From Dictyoglomus sp. (lineage in GTDB: Bacteria; Dictyoglomota; Dictyoglomia; Dictyoglomales; Dictyoglomaceae), in NCBI GenBank assembly GCA_025060475.1, contig JANXBZ010000004.1:69908-133907 (forward strand): DNA of 64,000 bases, written 5' to 3'. The position numbers were made by a program, and so were the translations under genes. Positions 25,558 to 34,469 of this stretch are shown one piece after another. Below the pieces are notes generated by a model, which had not been told where the DNA came from, ran no database searches, and worked only from the letters and a program-made list of their open reading frames with translations. The stretch's first letter is position 1. Each line of letters starts with the position of its first letter.

Positions 25558-25647
25558 AGAACCTCTCCCTAATTAATTTTTACTGTTAAAAGAATAGCAT
25601 AAAAAACCTTATAAAACCATATCTATCTTCAAACCTAAATTAATTAA

Positions 25648-25676
25648 TTGATTTTTTTAAATTATTAAGTTATCAT
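25648..25676 (+). promoter_or_regulatory. Promoter of unknown secreted protein
   Basis: TTGATT (25648-25653), a 17-base spacer and TATCAT (25671-25676) lie 30 bases before the ATG at 25706, which is preceded by AAAGGAGG. Confidence 0.65.
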
Positions 25677-25705
25677 TAAAGTATCTTCAAAAAAGGAGGT
25701 TTCCA

Positions 25706-27433
25706 ATGAAAAAATTAATTTTTATATTTATATTACTAGTTCTTCTTTCTTTTTCCCTTATACAAGGACAACAAGAAAATTTTAACATTCTAAATCCACA
25801 GCCTTCCATTAAAAATATAAAGGTTGAACTGAAAAATCCATTAGTCCTTAATCCCAATAGCGCCAGAATCATTACTATTAAAAAAACCCCGATCCCTTTT
25901 AAGCCTTTTGATTTTTCGTTTTTTAAGATTACTAAAGATCAAATTATTACATTGGAAAATGGAGTAAAAATTAAAGGCGAAGAATTTTTAAAAGAAATAA
26001 ATGATATTGAGAAAAAGTTAAATGCCCTTGGATATTCTTTAAGAGACAAGGAAGAAGAAATTGTTATACAAAGGATAGTAATAAAAAGAGAAGATTTAGA
26101 AATGCAGAAAAAATTATTTAAAAACATTACACCCTTTGCTACCTTTGAAATGGTGCAAAAAGAGGAACCTTTAAAAGAATTTAAGAATTTTACCTTCGAA
26201 CGAAAATGGGAACTTCCTTTAGGAGAGGACGAATTTAACATAAACTTGTCTACGGGACTAATACTAAGGGGAGAAGAAAATCAGGTTTTAGCAAATACCT
26301 ATGCGGTTGCAAAGGCAGGATTGTTAGGGTATAGAACAGAGGTGATAAAAATTGAGGGAGAATTAAAATCTACTAAAAACGAAGAACCAAATAATGGAAC
26401 TTTAAAGGTTTATATCTTAGGGAGAAAAGAATATGAAAAGAGCTTCAAAACTAAATATAGATTAAAGGAAGATCTAAATTACAATATAGATTGGGGCTTT
26501 CCTATAACTGCACCTGTAGGTCCTTTTAATATAACAGGTACTTTTGGTATAAGAGGAAGTATAAAGCTAAGTTTAGATTCAAGTTTAGATTTTTTACTTT
26601 GTTCAGCAAGTGTAAATCCCTCTATCGATACAAAAGCCTTTGCCGAAGTAGGGATCGACTACAAAGTAGCATCAGCAGGGGTTGGAGGAGAACTTACAAT
26701 TCTTAAAGATACCTTGATCTTAAAGGGAAGTTTAGGATTAGTCATGCAAGATCCCATATATAACTCTTACTTTAATATACTTGCATCAGGAGAAAATAGT
26801 CTTAATGCTTTATCAGGAAGTTTTTATTTCTTTGTAAAGGTAAATTACCTTGTGGGATCAAAAAAGTTTAAAACAGAAATTTATAATTGGGATGGTTTTT
26901 CTTGGAATACCCGTCTTTTCAACTATAGCTATAAAGAACCAGCATATAAGGATAAAACTTTATGGTTAGTAATTAAAGATATTAAAGGAATAACACCTTA
27001 TACAGCAAGAAACGAAAAGACAAATATAACTTCTAAAAACTTCTATGTAGAGGCAGAGGTAGGAGGCCAAATCTTTTCTACTGTTATTCCTGATAAGAAC
27101 GCAGATGGAATAGCAGATTCTGATTGGAGATTAAGAATACCCCTAAGTAGTAGAACTACAGAAATTCCTATTAAAATTAGGGTTCTTCAAGAATATTCCA
27201 CCAAATCATTAAACTTTAAGAATATTCTTGATCTTTGTAAAGGAGAAGAAAAAGAAATGGAAATAAAAATTGACTTAAATTCTAATAATTTTACAGGAAC
27301 AATTAATGGAAAATTAGAACAAGAATATACATCAGTAGGGGATTTTAGTTACTTTGGAGAAAAATTTCATAGTATAGACTTTAAGATTACTTCTAAATTT
27401 GATTTTGAACCTGCCCCCTCAAAGGCAAAATAG
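25706..27433 (+). CDS. Secreted protein of unknown function
   Basis: A 575-residue protein with a signal peptide (MKKLIFIFILLVLLSFSLIQG) and no later membrane segment. Residues 70-150 include a helical region (EEFLKEINDIEKKLNALGY). The middle is beta-rich and Gly/Ser-rich (IKLSLDSSLDFLL, SAGVGGELTIL), and a late segment has PDKNADGIADSDW, a calcium-binding-like NADG turn. I do not recognise the family. It stands alone with its own promoter between a secreted glucosidase and a decayed methyltransferase. A periplasmic or surface structural role is a guess. Confidence 0.7.
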   Translation: MKKLIFIFILLVLLSFSLIQGQQENFNILNPQPSIKNIKVELKNPLVLNPNSARIITIKKTPIPFKPFDFSFFKITKDQIITLENGVKIKGEEFLKEINDIEKKLNALGYSLRDKEEEIVIQRIVIKREDLEMQKKLFKNITPFATFEMVQKEEPLKEFKNFTFERKWELPLGEDEFNINLSTGLILRGEENQVLANTYAVAKAGLLGYRTEVIKIEGELKSTKNEEPNNGTLKVYILGRKEYEKSFKTKYRLKEDLNYNIDWGFPITAPVGPFNITGTFGIRGSIKLSLDSSLDFLLCSASVNPSIDTKAFAEVGIDYKVASAGVGGELTILKDTLILKGSLGLVMQDPIYNSYFNILASGENSLNALSGSFYFFVKVNYLVGSKKFKTEIYNWDGFSWNTRLFNYSYKEPAYKDKTLWLVIKDIKGITPYTARNEKTNITSKNFYVEAEVGGQIFSTVIPDKNADGIADSDWRLRIPLSSRTTEIPIKIRVLQEYSTKSLNFKNILDLCKGEEKEMEIKIDLNSNNFTGTINGKLEQEYTSVGDFSYFGEKFHSIDFKITSKFDFEPAPSKAK

Positions 27434-27439
27434 CTTTAA

Positions 27440-27655
27440 TTAAAAGGGAACTTTCCAAGTATTATTAAAGCTTTTACTATATTTAGAGTTAAAAGTAACA
27501 TAAAATTCTCCATTCTTCCTCAGAACTCTATAAACCTCAAAACCCTCTCTAGCAAAGAACAAAGCATATCTTCCTTTCCACATCCAAGATCTAAAATACG
27601 CTTCTTACCTAATTTTTTCCCAAACTTTATTCCAGTCCCATCCCTTAGATTCCAT
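27440..27655 (-). pseudogene. Remnant of SAM-dependent methyltransferase
   Basis: Minus-strand translation gives MESKGWDWNKVWEKI, then in another frame KKRILDLGCGK (the SAM-binding motif I), then in a third frame YALFFAREGFEVY. That joins directly to a C-terminal segment VLRKNGEFYVTFNSKYS and a stop at 27440-27442. The order of motifs is right for a class I methyltransferase. However, two frameshifts are present and at least 80-100 residues between motif I and the VLRKNG segment are missing. This is a clearly dead gene filling the gap between two intact genes. Confidence 0.75.
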
Positions 27656-27722
27656 GTGGGTAATTATAGCATTTTAATAGAGTATAATAAAAACAAAATT
27701 ATAATTAAAAAGGAGGAAAAAT

Positions 27723-28661
27723 ATGATAATGACAGTTCGTGGGGAAATATCCCCAGAAAATCTTGGAAAAACACTAGTCCATGAACACATTGCAGTAGAT
27801 TTCTCCTCAGCAGAAAATCAAATTCCAATATCCAAAGAATTAAGAGAAGATATTGTAAACACTATGAAGCCGTATTTAGAAGAAATAAAAAACTTAGGCT
27901 TTAGAACCATATTTGAGTGTACTCCTAGATTTGTAGGAAGAGATGTAAAAACCTTAAAAATACTCTCTGAAGCTGTTGGAATTAATATCGTAACAAATAC
28001 TGGTTTCTATGCTTTTGGAAATTATAATCATATTCCCTTAACTATGAGGAATTTTTCTCCTGAAGAGTTTGCGAAAATTTGGATTGAAGAATGGAAGAAT
28101 GGTATAGAAGGCACAGAAATTAAACCTGGATTCATAAAAACATCGGTCAATCATGGAAGACTAGGAGATCTTGATAAAAAGGTTATTATTGCATCTTGTA
28201 TGACCCACTTAGAAACTGGTCTTACCATAGCCTGTCATACAGGAGAGAAAGAATGTGCATTAGGAGTTGCAGATATAGTAGAAAAAGAGGGTGTAGATCC
28301 TTCTGCCTTTATAATAGTACATGCAGATCAAATAGAGGATTTTGATGCCCATTTAGAACTTTTTAATAGAGGTTTTATCCTAGAATACGATGGAATAGGT
28401 TGGAAGCCTATAGAATATCATGTGGGACTTCTCGATAAGGCTATAAAGGCAGGTTTTATTAATCAAATCCTCATATCTCACGATGCTGGATGGTACACAA
28501 TTAATGAAAAGGGAGCAAAAGATAAAATAAGACCATATACTGATATTTCTTTGAAGCTTTTCCCAGAACTTTATAGAAAAGGCTATGATGAGAGTTTAGA
28601 AAAAATTCTTCTTATAGAAAACCCCAGAAGAATCTTTGATATAAGAATAAGAAAAAGATAA
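27723..28661 (+). CDS. Phosphotriesterase-family metal hydrolase
   Basis: A 312-residue TIM-barrel hydrolase with all binuclear metal ligands of the phosphotriesterase/PTE-like lactonase family. These are HxH in LVHEHIAVDF (near residue 19), the bridging Lys in KPGFIKTSVNHG (near 139), His in IACHTGEKE and IIVHADQIED, and Asp in ISHDAGWY (near 256). Family members act as lactonases or phosphotriesterases; the native substrate is unknown here. AAGGAGG precedes the ATG. It stands alone between a methyltransferase remnant and the glutamate synthase cluster. Confidence 0.9.
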   Translation: MIMTVRGEISPENLGKTLVHEHIAVDFSSAENQIPISKELREDIVNTMKPYLEEIKNLGFRTIFECTPRFVGRDVKTLKILSEAVGINIVTNTGFYAFGNYNHIPLTMRNFSPEEFAKIWIEEWKNGIEGTEIKPGFIKTSVNHGRLGDLDKKVIIASCMTHLETGLTIACHTGEKECALGVADIVEKEGVDPSAFIIVHADQIEDFDAHLELFNRGFILEYDGIGWKPIEYHVGLLDKAIKAGFINQILISHDAGWYTINEKGAKDKIRPYTDISLKLFPELYRKGYDESLEKILLIENPRRIFDIRIRKR

Positions 28662-28719
28662 AACTTTATATAGATAAGGTTATTTATCTTTTCTAGGATA
28701 TTCCTTATATTTATACATA

Positions 28720-28735
28720 CGGCAATATTTTACCT
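28720..28735 (+). promoter_or_regulatory. Candidate nitrogen-regulator site upstream of glutamate synthase genes
   Basis: CGGCAATATTTTACCT matches 12 of 16 positions of the site CGGCAAGTATTTACCG upstream of the amt operon, conserving CGGCAA and TTACC on both sides. It ends 17 bases before the -35 box of the glutamate synthase promoter. No other copy with this spacing was noticed in the window. Confidence 0.5.
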
Positions 28736-28752
28736 TTTTCCTTTTTTAATTG

Positions 28753-28781
28753 TTGACTTTATCAGAACACTATAATATAAT
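28753..28781 (+). promoter_or_regulatory. Promoter of glutamate synthase cluster
   Basis: TTGACT (28753-28758), a 17-base spacer, TATAAT (28776-28781). The predicted start near 28788 leaves a 35-base leader with GGGAGG before the ATG at 28823. Confidence 0.8.
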
Positions 28782-28822
28782 TAACTACCTTTAACTAAAA
28801 TTGATATAGGGAGGAATCCCAG

Positions 28823-29926
28823 ATGTTAAAAGAAGGAGAAATAAGAATTCCATCAGCCTGCGGATTATTAGGTTATATAAATAAAAGAGAAAAATTAACC
28901 TCAGGCGATTCTATAGTAAAAGCTATGAGCCTCATGCGAGAAAGAGGAAATGGACTTGGAGCTGGCTTTGCAGTATATGGTATATATCCTGATAGAAAAG
29001 ATTACTATGCCTTTCATCTCTTTTTTGAAAACAAAAGAGCAAAAGAGGAAGTTGAAGACTTTATTCAAGAATATTTCATAATCGTTGATAACGAAGAAAT
29101 TCCTACAAGAAAAAACAAAAATATCAAGAAATCTCCTATTATATGGAGATATTTTCTAAAAGTCAAAGAAAAGGAAGATCTATATGATCAATATGAGACA
29201 GAAGAAGATATGATTGTAGATATTGTGATGAAAATAAATTCAAAAATTGAAGGAGCTTATGTTTTTTCAAGTGGAAAAAACATGGGAATTTTCAAGGGGG
29301 TAGGTTATCCAGAAGATATCGGAGAATTTTATAAATTAGAATCTTATAAAGGATATATATGGACTGCCCATTCCAGATTCCCCACAAACACACCAGGATG
29401 GTGGGGAGGAGCTCATCCTTTTGGTCTATTAAACTGGGCAGTAGTACATAATGGAGAAATTTCCTCCTATGGAACAAATATGCGATTTATTGAAATGTTT
29501 GGTTATAAGTGTACTCTAAGAACCGATACGGAAGTAATAACATATCTTTTTGATTTATTAGTAAGAAAACACAATCTTCCCTTAGAATATGCTCTTTCCA
29601 CCTTTGCTCCACCTTTATATTCTGTAATAGAAAGAATGCCTGAATCTAAAAAAGAAGTATACAGAGCTCTAAGAGCTGTCTACCAGAGTTGTCTACTAAA
29701 TGGTCCTTTTGCTATCATCATTACTTCTAATGATCTCTTTATTGCTTTAAATGATCGAATAAAATTAAGACCTTTAGTAGTAGCAGAATGGAATGATTAT
29801 CTCTTTGCAGCTTCAGAAGAATCTGCCATTAGAGCTTTATGTCCCAATCCTGATAAGGTATGGATGCCTAAAGGAGGAGAACCAGTAATAGCAACCTTAG
29901 AGAAAGCGAGGGTGATGCTTTCATGA
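28823..29926 (+). CDS. Glutamate synthase, class II glutamine amidotransferase subunit
   Basis: A 367-residue stand-alone glutaminase domain. After a 12-residue propeptide-like leader comes CGLLGYI, where the cysteine would become the N-terminal nucleophile after processing. Further family motifs are AHSRFPTNTPGWWGGAHPF (near residue 190), NWAVVHNGEISSYG and RTDTEVITYLFD. It frees ammonia from glutamine for the FMN subunit encoded next. This separates domains that are fused in the usual GltB, as in Archaea and Thermotoga. It overlaps the next gene by 4 bases. Confidence 0.92.
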   Translation: MLKEGEIRIPSACGLLGYINKREKLTSGDSIVKAMSLMRERGNGLGAGFAVYGIYPDRKDYYAFHLFFENKRAKEEVEDFIQEYFIIVDNEEIPTRKNKNIKKSPIIWRYFLKVKEKEDLYDQYETEEDMIVDIVMKINSKIEGAYVFSSGKNMGIFKGVGYPEDIGEFYKLESYKGYIWTAHSRFPTNTPGWWGGAHPFGLLNWAVVHNGEISSYGTNMRFIEMFGYKCTLRTDTEVITYLFDLLVRKHNLPLEYALSTFAPPLYSVIERMPESKKEVYRALRAVYQSCLLNGPFAIIITSNDLFIALNDRIKLRPLVVAEWNDYLFAASEESAIRALCPNPDKVWMPKGGEPVIATLEKARVMLS

Positions 29927-31431
29927 AAACTTTATATGAGTCTGATTTTATAGTGATAAGAGATGAGACAAAATGTATAAGATGTAAGGTCTGTGTAAAT
30001 CAATGTTCATATAAAGCTCACGAATACGATGAAGAAGAAGATAGAGTTATAGTAGATAATTCTAAATGTGTAGGATGTCATAGATGTGTAGCTATGTGCC
30101 CCACAAAAGCTATAACAGTCTCTCATAATCCCTTAGAGTTTAGAGAAAATTATAACTGGTCTGGCAGATACATCAAAGAAATATATAAACAAGCAGAAAC
30201 CGGAGGAATATTACTTACAGGAATGGGAAATGACAAAAATTATCCTATTTATTGGGACAGAATTTTACTAAATGCAAGTCAGGTAACAAATCCTTCTATA
30301 GATCCTTTAAGAGAACCTATGGAATTGAAAACTTTTATAGGAAGAAAACCTGAGAAACTAGAATTTGATAAATATGGAAATATTAAAACCCCTATTCCTC
30401 CTCAATTGGAATTAGAACTCCCAGTAATGTTTTCCGCTATGTCTTTTGGTTCTATAAGTTTAAATGCAGCTGAATCCTTAGCAAGAGCTGCTGTAGAAGT
30501 TGGTACTTACTGGAATACAGGTGAGGGAGGATTACATAAAAAACTCTATCAATATAAACACAAAGCAATAGTTCAATGTGCATCAGGAAGATTTGGGGTA
30601 GACGTAGAATATTTAAACTCTGGATCTGCAATTGAAATAAAAATAGGTCAAGGAGCAAAACCAGGAATAGGAGGACACCTTCCAGGAGAAAAGGTTAAAG
30701 AAGAGGTATCTGCAACAAGAATGATTCCCATAGGTAGCGATGCAATTTCTCCTGCCCCTCATCATGATATATATTCTATAGAAGATCTAAGACAACTTAT
30801 CTTTGCTCTAAAGGAAGCTACAGAGTATAAAAAGCCTGTTGGAGTTAAAATTGCTGCAGTACATAACGTGGCTGCCATCGCATCGGGAATAGCAAGAGCA
30901 GGAGCAGATTTTATTGTAATTGATGGATTTAGAGGAGGAACAGGTGCTGCTCCTACAAGAATAAGAGACAATGTAGGCATTCCTATAGAACTTGCCTTAG
31001 CAGCTGTAGATACAAGACTTAGAGAAGAAGGAATAAGAAATCAAGTATCAATAATAGCAGCAGGCTCCATTAGAAACAGTGCAGATGTAATAAAAGCTAT
31101 AGCGTTAGGTGCGGATGCTGTATACATAGCTACAGCAGCTTTAATATCACTTGGATGTCACCTTTGCCAGCAATGTCATACTGGAAAATGCAATTGGGGA
31201 ATAGCAACCCAAGATCCTAATTTAGTAAAAAGATTAAATCCAGAAATTGGAGCAAGAAGAGCAGGAAATCTACTTAAAGCATGGGCTCATGAAATAAAGG
31301 AAATGCTTGGAGGAATGGGAATAAATGCTCTTGAAAGTTTAAGAGGAAATAGATTAATGCTAAGAGGCGTAGGACTAAATGAAAAAGAGCTCGAAATTCT
31401 TGGTATAAAGCATGCGGGGGAGGGAATTTGA
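29923..31431 (+). CDS. Glutamate synthase, FMN-binding catalytic subunit with ferredoxin domain
   Basis: A 502-residue protein. An N-terminal ferredoxin domain has two cluster motifs (CIRCKVCVNQCS and CVGCHRCVAMCP). It is followed by the GOGAT synthase TIM barrel with MSFGSISLNAAESLARAA, a glycine-rich GEGGL segment, the FMN/2-oxoglutarate region FIVIDGFRGGTGAAPTRI and a 3Fe-4S motif CHLCQQCHTGKCNWG. It makes glutamate from 2-oxoglutarate and ammonia. The ferredoxin-GOGAT fusion and separate GATase identify the archaeal-type enzyme. It overlaps both neighbours by 4 bases. Confidence 0.94.
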   Translation: MKTLYESDFIVIRDETKCIRCKVCVNQCSYKAHEYDEEEDRVIVDNSKCVGCHRCVAMCPTKAITVSHNPLEFRENYNWSGRYIKEIYKQAETGGILLTGMGNDKNYPIYWDRILLNASQVTNPSIDPLREPMELKTFIGRKPEKLEFDKYGNIKTPIPPQLELELPVMFSAMSFGSISLNAAESLARAAVEVGTYWNTGEGGLHKKLYQYKHKAIVQCASGRFGVDVEYLNSGSAIEIKIGQGAKPGIGGHLPGEKVKEEVSATRMIPIGSDAISPAPHHDIYSIEDLRQLIFALKEATEYKKPVGVKIAAVHNVAAIASGIARAGADFIVIDGFRGGTGAAPTRIRDNVGIPIELALAAVDTRLREEGIRNQVSIIAAGSIRNSADVIKAIALGADAVYIATAALISLGCHLCQQCHTGKCNWGIATQDPNLVKRLNPEIGARRAGNLLKAWAHEIKEMLGGMGINALESLRGNRLMLRGVGLNEKELEILGIKHAGEGI

Positions 31432-31886
31432 TGAAAAATCCTACAAAGAAAAGAATATTTCCCAAAGAAGAATACTGTCTTGGTTGTCATTTATGTGAAA
31501 TCTATTGCATATCTGCCCATTCTAAGGAAAAAAATCTCGTAAAGTTATTTAAAATGCCAAACAGACCATATCCAAGAATATTAGTAGAAGAAAAAGAAGG
31601 AGAATATATAACCTTTGCCCTTCAATGTAGACACTGTGATGAACCTTATTGCATCACTGCCTGTATATCAGGAGCGCTACAAATGGACCAAAATAAACAC
31701 TTAATCATATGTGATGAAGAAAAATGCGTAGGTTGCTGGTCATGCATCTTAGTATGCCCCTATGGAGCTATAAGAAGAAACGATAATAAAAAGATAGCGT
31801 CCAAATGTGATTTATGTATAGAAAGAGGTATCCCTGCTTGTGTAGAGAATTGTCCCAATGAAGCCTTAGAGTTGAGAGAGGTATAA
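31428..31886 (+). CDS. Four-cluster ferredoxin-type iron-sulfur protein of glutamate synthase
   Basis: A 152-residue protein of the HycB/DmsB type with four cysteine groups: CLGCHLCEIYC, CRHCDEPYCITAC, CVGCWSCILVCP and CDLCIERGIPACVENCP. It probably carries electrons from the NAD(P)H oxidoreductase encoded next to the FMN subunit encoded before. The start overlaps the preceding stop by 4 bases (ATGA). Close packing with the other glutamate synthase genes is the main evidence for its role. Confidence 0.9.
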   Translation: MMKNPTKKRIFPKEEYCLGCHLCEIYCISAHSKEKNLVKLFKMPNRPYPRILVEEKEGEYITFALQCRHCDEPYCITACISGALQMDQNKHLIICDEEKCVGCWSCILVCPYGAIRRNDNKKIASKCDLCIERGIPACVENCPNEALELREV

Positions 31887-31901
31887 GAGGGAGGCGATAA
31901 A

Positions 31902-33158
31902 TTGAAGCATGTAATAATAGGAAACTCCATAGCATGTGCAGGATGTATCGAGGGAATAAGAAGAATCTCCAAAGAAGATGAAATAATAGTCATTTCCGAT
32001 GAACCTTATCATATATATTCCAGACCTCTAATTTCTTACTGGTTAAGTGGTAAGATTCCTACAGAGAAAATTTATTATCGTCCTTTAGATTATTACGAAA
32101 AAAATAAAATTAAAACGATTCTTGGGAAAAAAGCAATTAAAGTAGATTTTGAGGTTCAGAGAGTTATTTTAGAAGATGGACAGGAAATAGAATATGACAA
32201 ACTATTAATTGCTACAGGGGGTAAACCCTTTATACCTCCTATAAAAGGATATCCTAAAGAGAGTGTTTTTACTTTTATAAAGTTTGATGATGTTAAAAGA
32301 ATAGATAAGGAGTTAAAACCTAATATAAACACAGTAGTAGTAGGAGCAGGACTTTCAGGTCTAAAAGCAGCAGAAGCTCTAATTAAAAGAGGATGTAAAG
32401 TAAAAGTTGTAGAACTTGCTAACAAGATATTAGGAAGTATTCTGGATGAGTTCTCAGCTAAAAAGGTTAAGGATTATCTTGAGGAAAAAGGTATAGAATT
32501 TTATCTAGAAAATTCTGTGGTAGAGATATTAGGGAAAAATAAAGTAGAAAGAATAATCCTTCAGAAGGGAGAGGAATTAAAAGTTGATATATTAATAATA
32601 GCGATAGGAGTTATACCTAATGTAGATATATTTAAGGATACTCCACTTAAACTTCGAAGAGGAATCTTAGTAAATGAGAGAATGGAAACTAACATAAATA
32701 ATGTATATGCAGCAGGGGACGTTGTGGAGAGTTTAGATTTAATAACTGGAAATCAAAGGGTTATCCCAATACTTCCCAATGCCTACACTCAGGGTAAAAT
32801 TGCGGGAATAAATATGGCAGGAGGAGAAGCTATGTATGATGGAAGCTTTCCTATAAACTCCATAGGATTTTTTGATATTCATATTATGACTGGTGGTATT
32901 AATAATCCTCAAGAAAATACTGAAATCCTAGAAAAATGGGATGAAGATACAAAAATTTACAAAAAAATTTACATAGATGACAATAAAATTACAGGATTTA
33001 TATTTATTAACTCCTTTGACAGAACTGGAATAATTGTGGACCTAATGAGAAAAAAGGTAAACATCTCAGAAATTAAACATAAGATTCTGTCAGATAACTT
33101 TGGGCTATTAGACTTTCCAAGGGAATTTAGAAGAGAAAAAATATTTGGAGGTGTTTAA
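31902..33158 (+). CDS. NAD(P)H oxidoreductase (FAD) subunit of glutamate synthase
   Basis: A 418-residue FAD/NAD(P)-binding protein. It has an N-terminal Rossmann segment HVIIGNSIACAGCIEGIR (slightly unusual, with two cysteines), CPS-free middle, LIATGGKPFIPP, second nucleotide motif VVVGAGLSGLKAAEAL (near residue 146) and VYAAGDVVES. It resembles nitrite-reductase-type/NADH oxidases and would feed electrons from NAD(P)H through the iron-sulfur protein to the synthase. It begins with TTG, 15 bases after the iron-sulfur gene, with a GGGAGG site. Confidence 0.9.
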   Translation: MKHVIIGNSIACAGCIEGIRRISKEDEIIVISDEPYHIYSRPLISYWLSGKIPTEKIYYRPLDYYEKNKIKTILGKKAIKVDFEVQRVILEDGQEIEYDKLLIATGGKPFIPPIKGYPKESVFTFIKFDDVKRIDKELKPNINTVVVGAGLSGLKAAEALIKRGCKVKVVELANKILGSILDEFSAKKVKDYLEEKGIEFYLENSVVEILGKNKVERIILQKGEELKVDILIIAIGVIPNVDIFKDTPLKLRRGILVNERMETNINNVYAAGDVVESLDLITGNQRVIPILPNAYTQGKIAGINMAGGEAMYDGSFPINSIGFFDIHIMTGGINNPQENTEILEKWDEDTKIYKKIYIDDNKITGFIFINSFDRTGIIVDLMRKKVNISEIKHKILSDNFGLLDFPREFRREKIFGGV

Positions 33159-33161
33159 ACC

Positions 33162-33917
33162 TTGATTATGCTTGAGGATTTAACTATTGATGCCCAAAAT
33201 CTTCACTATAAAGAATTGAATTTAAGGATCCGAGAAAAGATTAAAGAGAATAATAAAAATATTAAACTTATAAATGTAAATGGACAACGATATATATGTG
33301 CTGGAATTACTGGTAGTGAGATTAATGTAAAAGTGATAGGAATACCGGGTAATGATCTAGGAGCTTTTATGAATGGTCCTAAAATTGAAGTTTTAGGAAA
33401 TGCTCAAGATGGTGTAGGAAATACGATGAATGATGGGGAAATAATAATACACGGAATAGCAGGAGATATCATAGGATATGGTATGAGAGGAGGAAGTATT
33501 TATATTAAAGGAAATGTAGGATATAGAGTAGGAATACATATGAAAGAATATCAAGAAAAAATACCTGTAATTGTGATAGGAGGATATGCTGGAGATTTCT
33601 TGGGAGAGTACATGGCAGGTGGAAGAATCATTGTACTAGGATTGGATCTTAATAATAAAGAAGACATTGTAGGATACTATTGTAGTACGGGAATTCACGG
33701 AGGAGTAATATATTTAAGAGGTTTTGTACCAGAATATAAGTTAGGAAAGGAAGGAAAAGTCTTAGAAACTGATGAAAAGGATATGGATTTCATATCCTTT
33801 CATGTTAAAAAATTTTCTGAGTACTTCCATATTGATTATGAATACATAATTTCTGAAAAATTTTATAAAATAGTACCTTATAATAAAAGACCCTATGGAA
33901 ATCTTTATGCATACTGA
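33162..33917 (+). CDS. Glutamate synthase alpha GXGXG-domain subunit
   Basis: A 251-residue right-handed beta-helix domain of glutamate synthase encoded as a separate protein. Its repeated glycine pattern is clear: GNDLGAFMNGPKIEVLGNAQ, DGVGNTMNDGEIIIHG, GDIIGYGMRGGSIYIKG, VGYRVGIHM and GDFLGEYMAGGRIIVLG. In fused enzymes this domain forms the structural end of the ammonia tunnel. A TTG start (33162) with TTTGGAGG 10 bases upstream fits better than the ATG at 33168. It is the last gene of the five-gene cluster. Confidence 0.92.
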   Translation: MIMLEDLTIDAQNLHYKELNLRIREKIKENNKNIKLINVNGQRYICAGITGSEINVKVIGIPGNDLGAFMNGPKIEVLGNAQDGVGNTMNDGEIIIHGIAGDIIGYGMRGGSIYIKGNVGYRVGIHMKEYQEKIPVIVIGGYAGDFLGEYMAGGRIIVLGLDLNNKEDIVGYYCSTGIHGGVIYLRGFVPEYKLGKEGKVLETDEKDMDFISFHVKKFSEYFHIDYEYIISEKFYKIVPYNKRPYGNLYAY

Positions 33918-33992
33918 GGATTTAATTGGCTTAGGGATTTATTACCTTTGGCAATGGTAGGAGAAACTGATGTTAAAGTTGTGATTATTATT

Positions 33993-34286
33993 TTAGGCTT
34001 TCAATTGGCAAAAGTTTAGATATAAACTGCTGCCACATCTTTTTCTATATCCTGCCATCTCTTTCAATTTATTTCCAATTTCGCTATCAACTATACCCAT
34101 ATCCACATAACCACTCTTTGCTAGTATATGCCTTCCTATGTCAAAAATAGCTTCTAAAGTTCTTCTAAGGAGGCTTTCACAAGCAGCTGTAAGCTTTTTA
34201 TCAGAAATTTGCGATAAATCGTAGAGTTCCTCTATAAACTTATCATAATCATATTTAAAATCTGCGTATCCTCTCAAAATCATCAT
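33993..34286 (-). pseudogene. Truncated HepT-like (DUF86) gene
   Basis: The frame reads QISDKKLTAACESLLRRTLEAIFD then IGRHILAKSGY and NKLKEMAGYR, the core helices of HepT/DUF86 proteins. At the point where an active copy has R-N-x3-H-x-Y, the sequence turns into GYRKRCGSSLYLNFC and stops, so the catalytic His and AMPylated Tyr are gone. The frame is open upstream of the ATG to about 34320 without a better start. No nucleotidyltransferase gene adjoins it. It sits between the convergent glutamate synthase and glnA units and looks like the wreck of a second HepT/MntA locus. Confidence 0.65.
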
Positions 34287-34432
34287 TTCGTAATTTTCTT
34301 TAAATTCTTCTGAGTAAGGTTATATGAGGTTATCATTAATATATTGATCTGTCAAAAAAGGGAAGAATTGTTTTTGGAGAATTCAAGATAATTAAATCCT
34401 TTAAATATTTACAATTCCATAGATAAAAAATT

Positions 34433-34453
34433 GCCCCCTCTCTTCGAGGGGGC
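34433..34453 (-). terminator. Terminator of amt-glnB-glnA
   Basis: An 8-bp stem GCCCCCTC/GAGGGGGC lies 17 bases past the glnA stop codon and is followed on the minus strand by a T-rich run (AATTTTTTATC). Confidence 0.85.
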
Positions 34454-34469
34454 TTAGTTATTTATCATA

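Noticed and set aside
28672-28689. Terminator after the phosphotriesterase-family gene
   Set aside because: The stem AGATAA/TTATCT is only six weak pairs. It is followed by TTTCT, but the evidence is too thin to list.
33918-33992. In-frame extension after the GXGXG-domain stop as part of the gene
   Set aside because: The frame after the TGA stays open for 30 or so codons, but the family ends before it and the residues match nothing I know.
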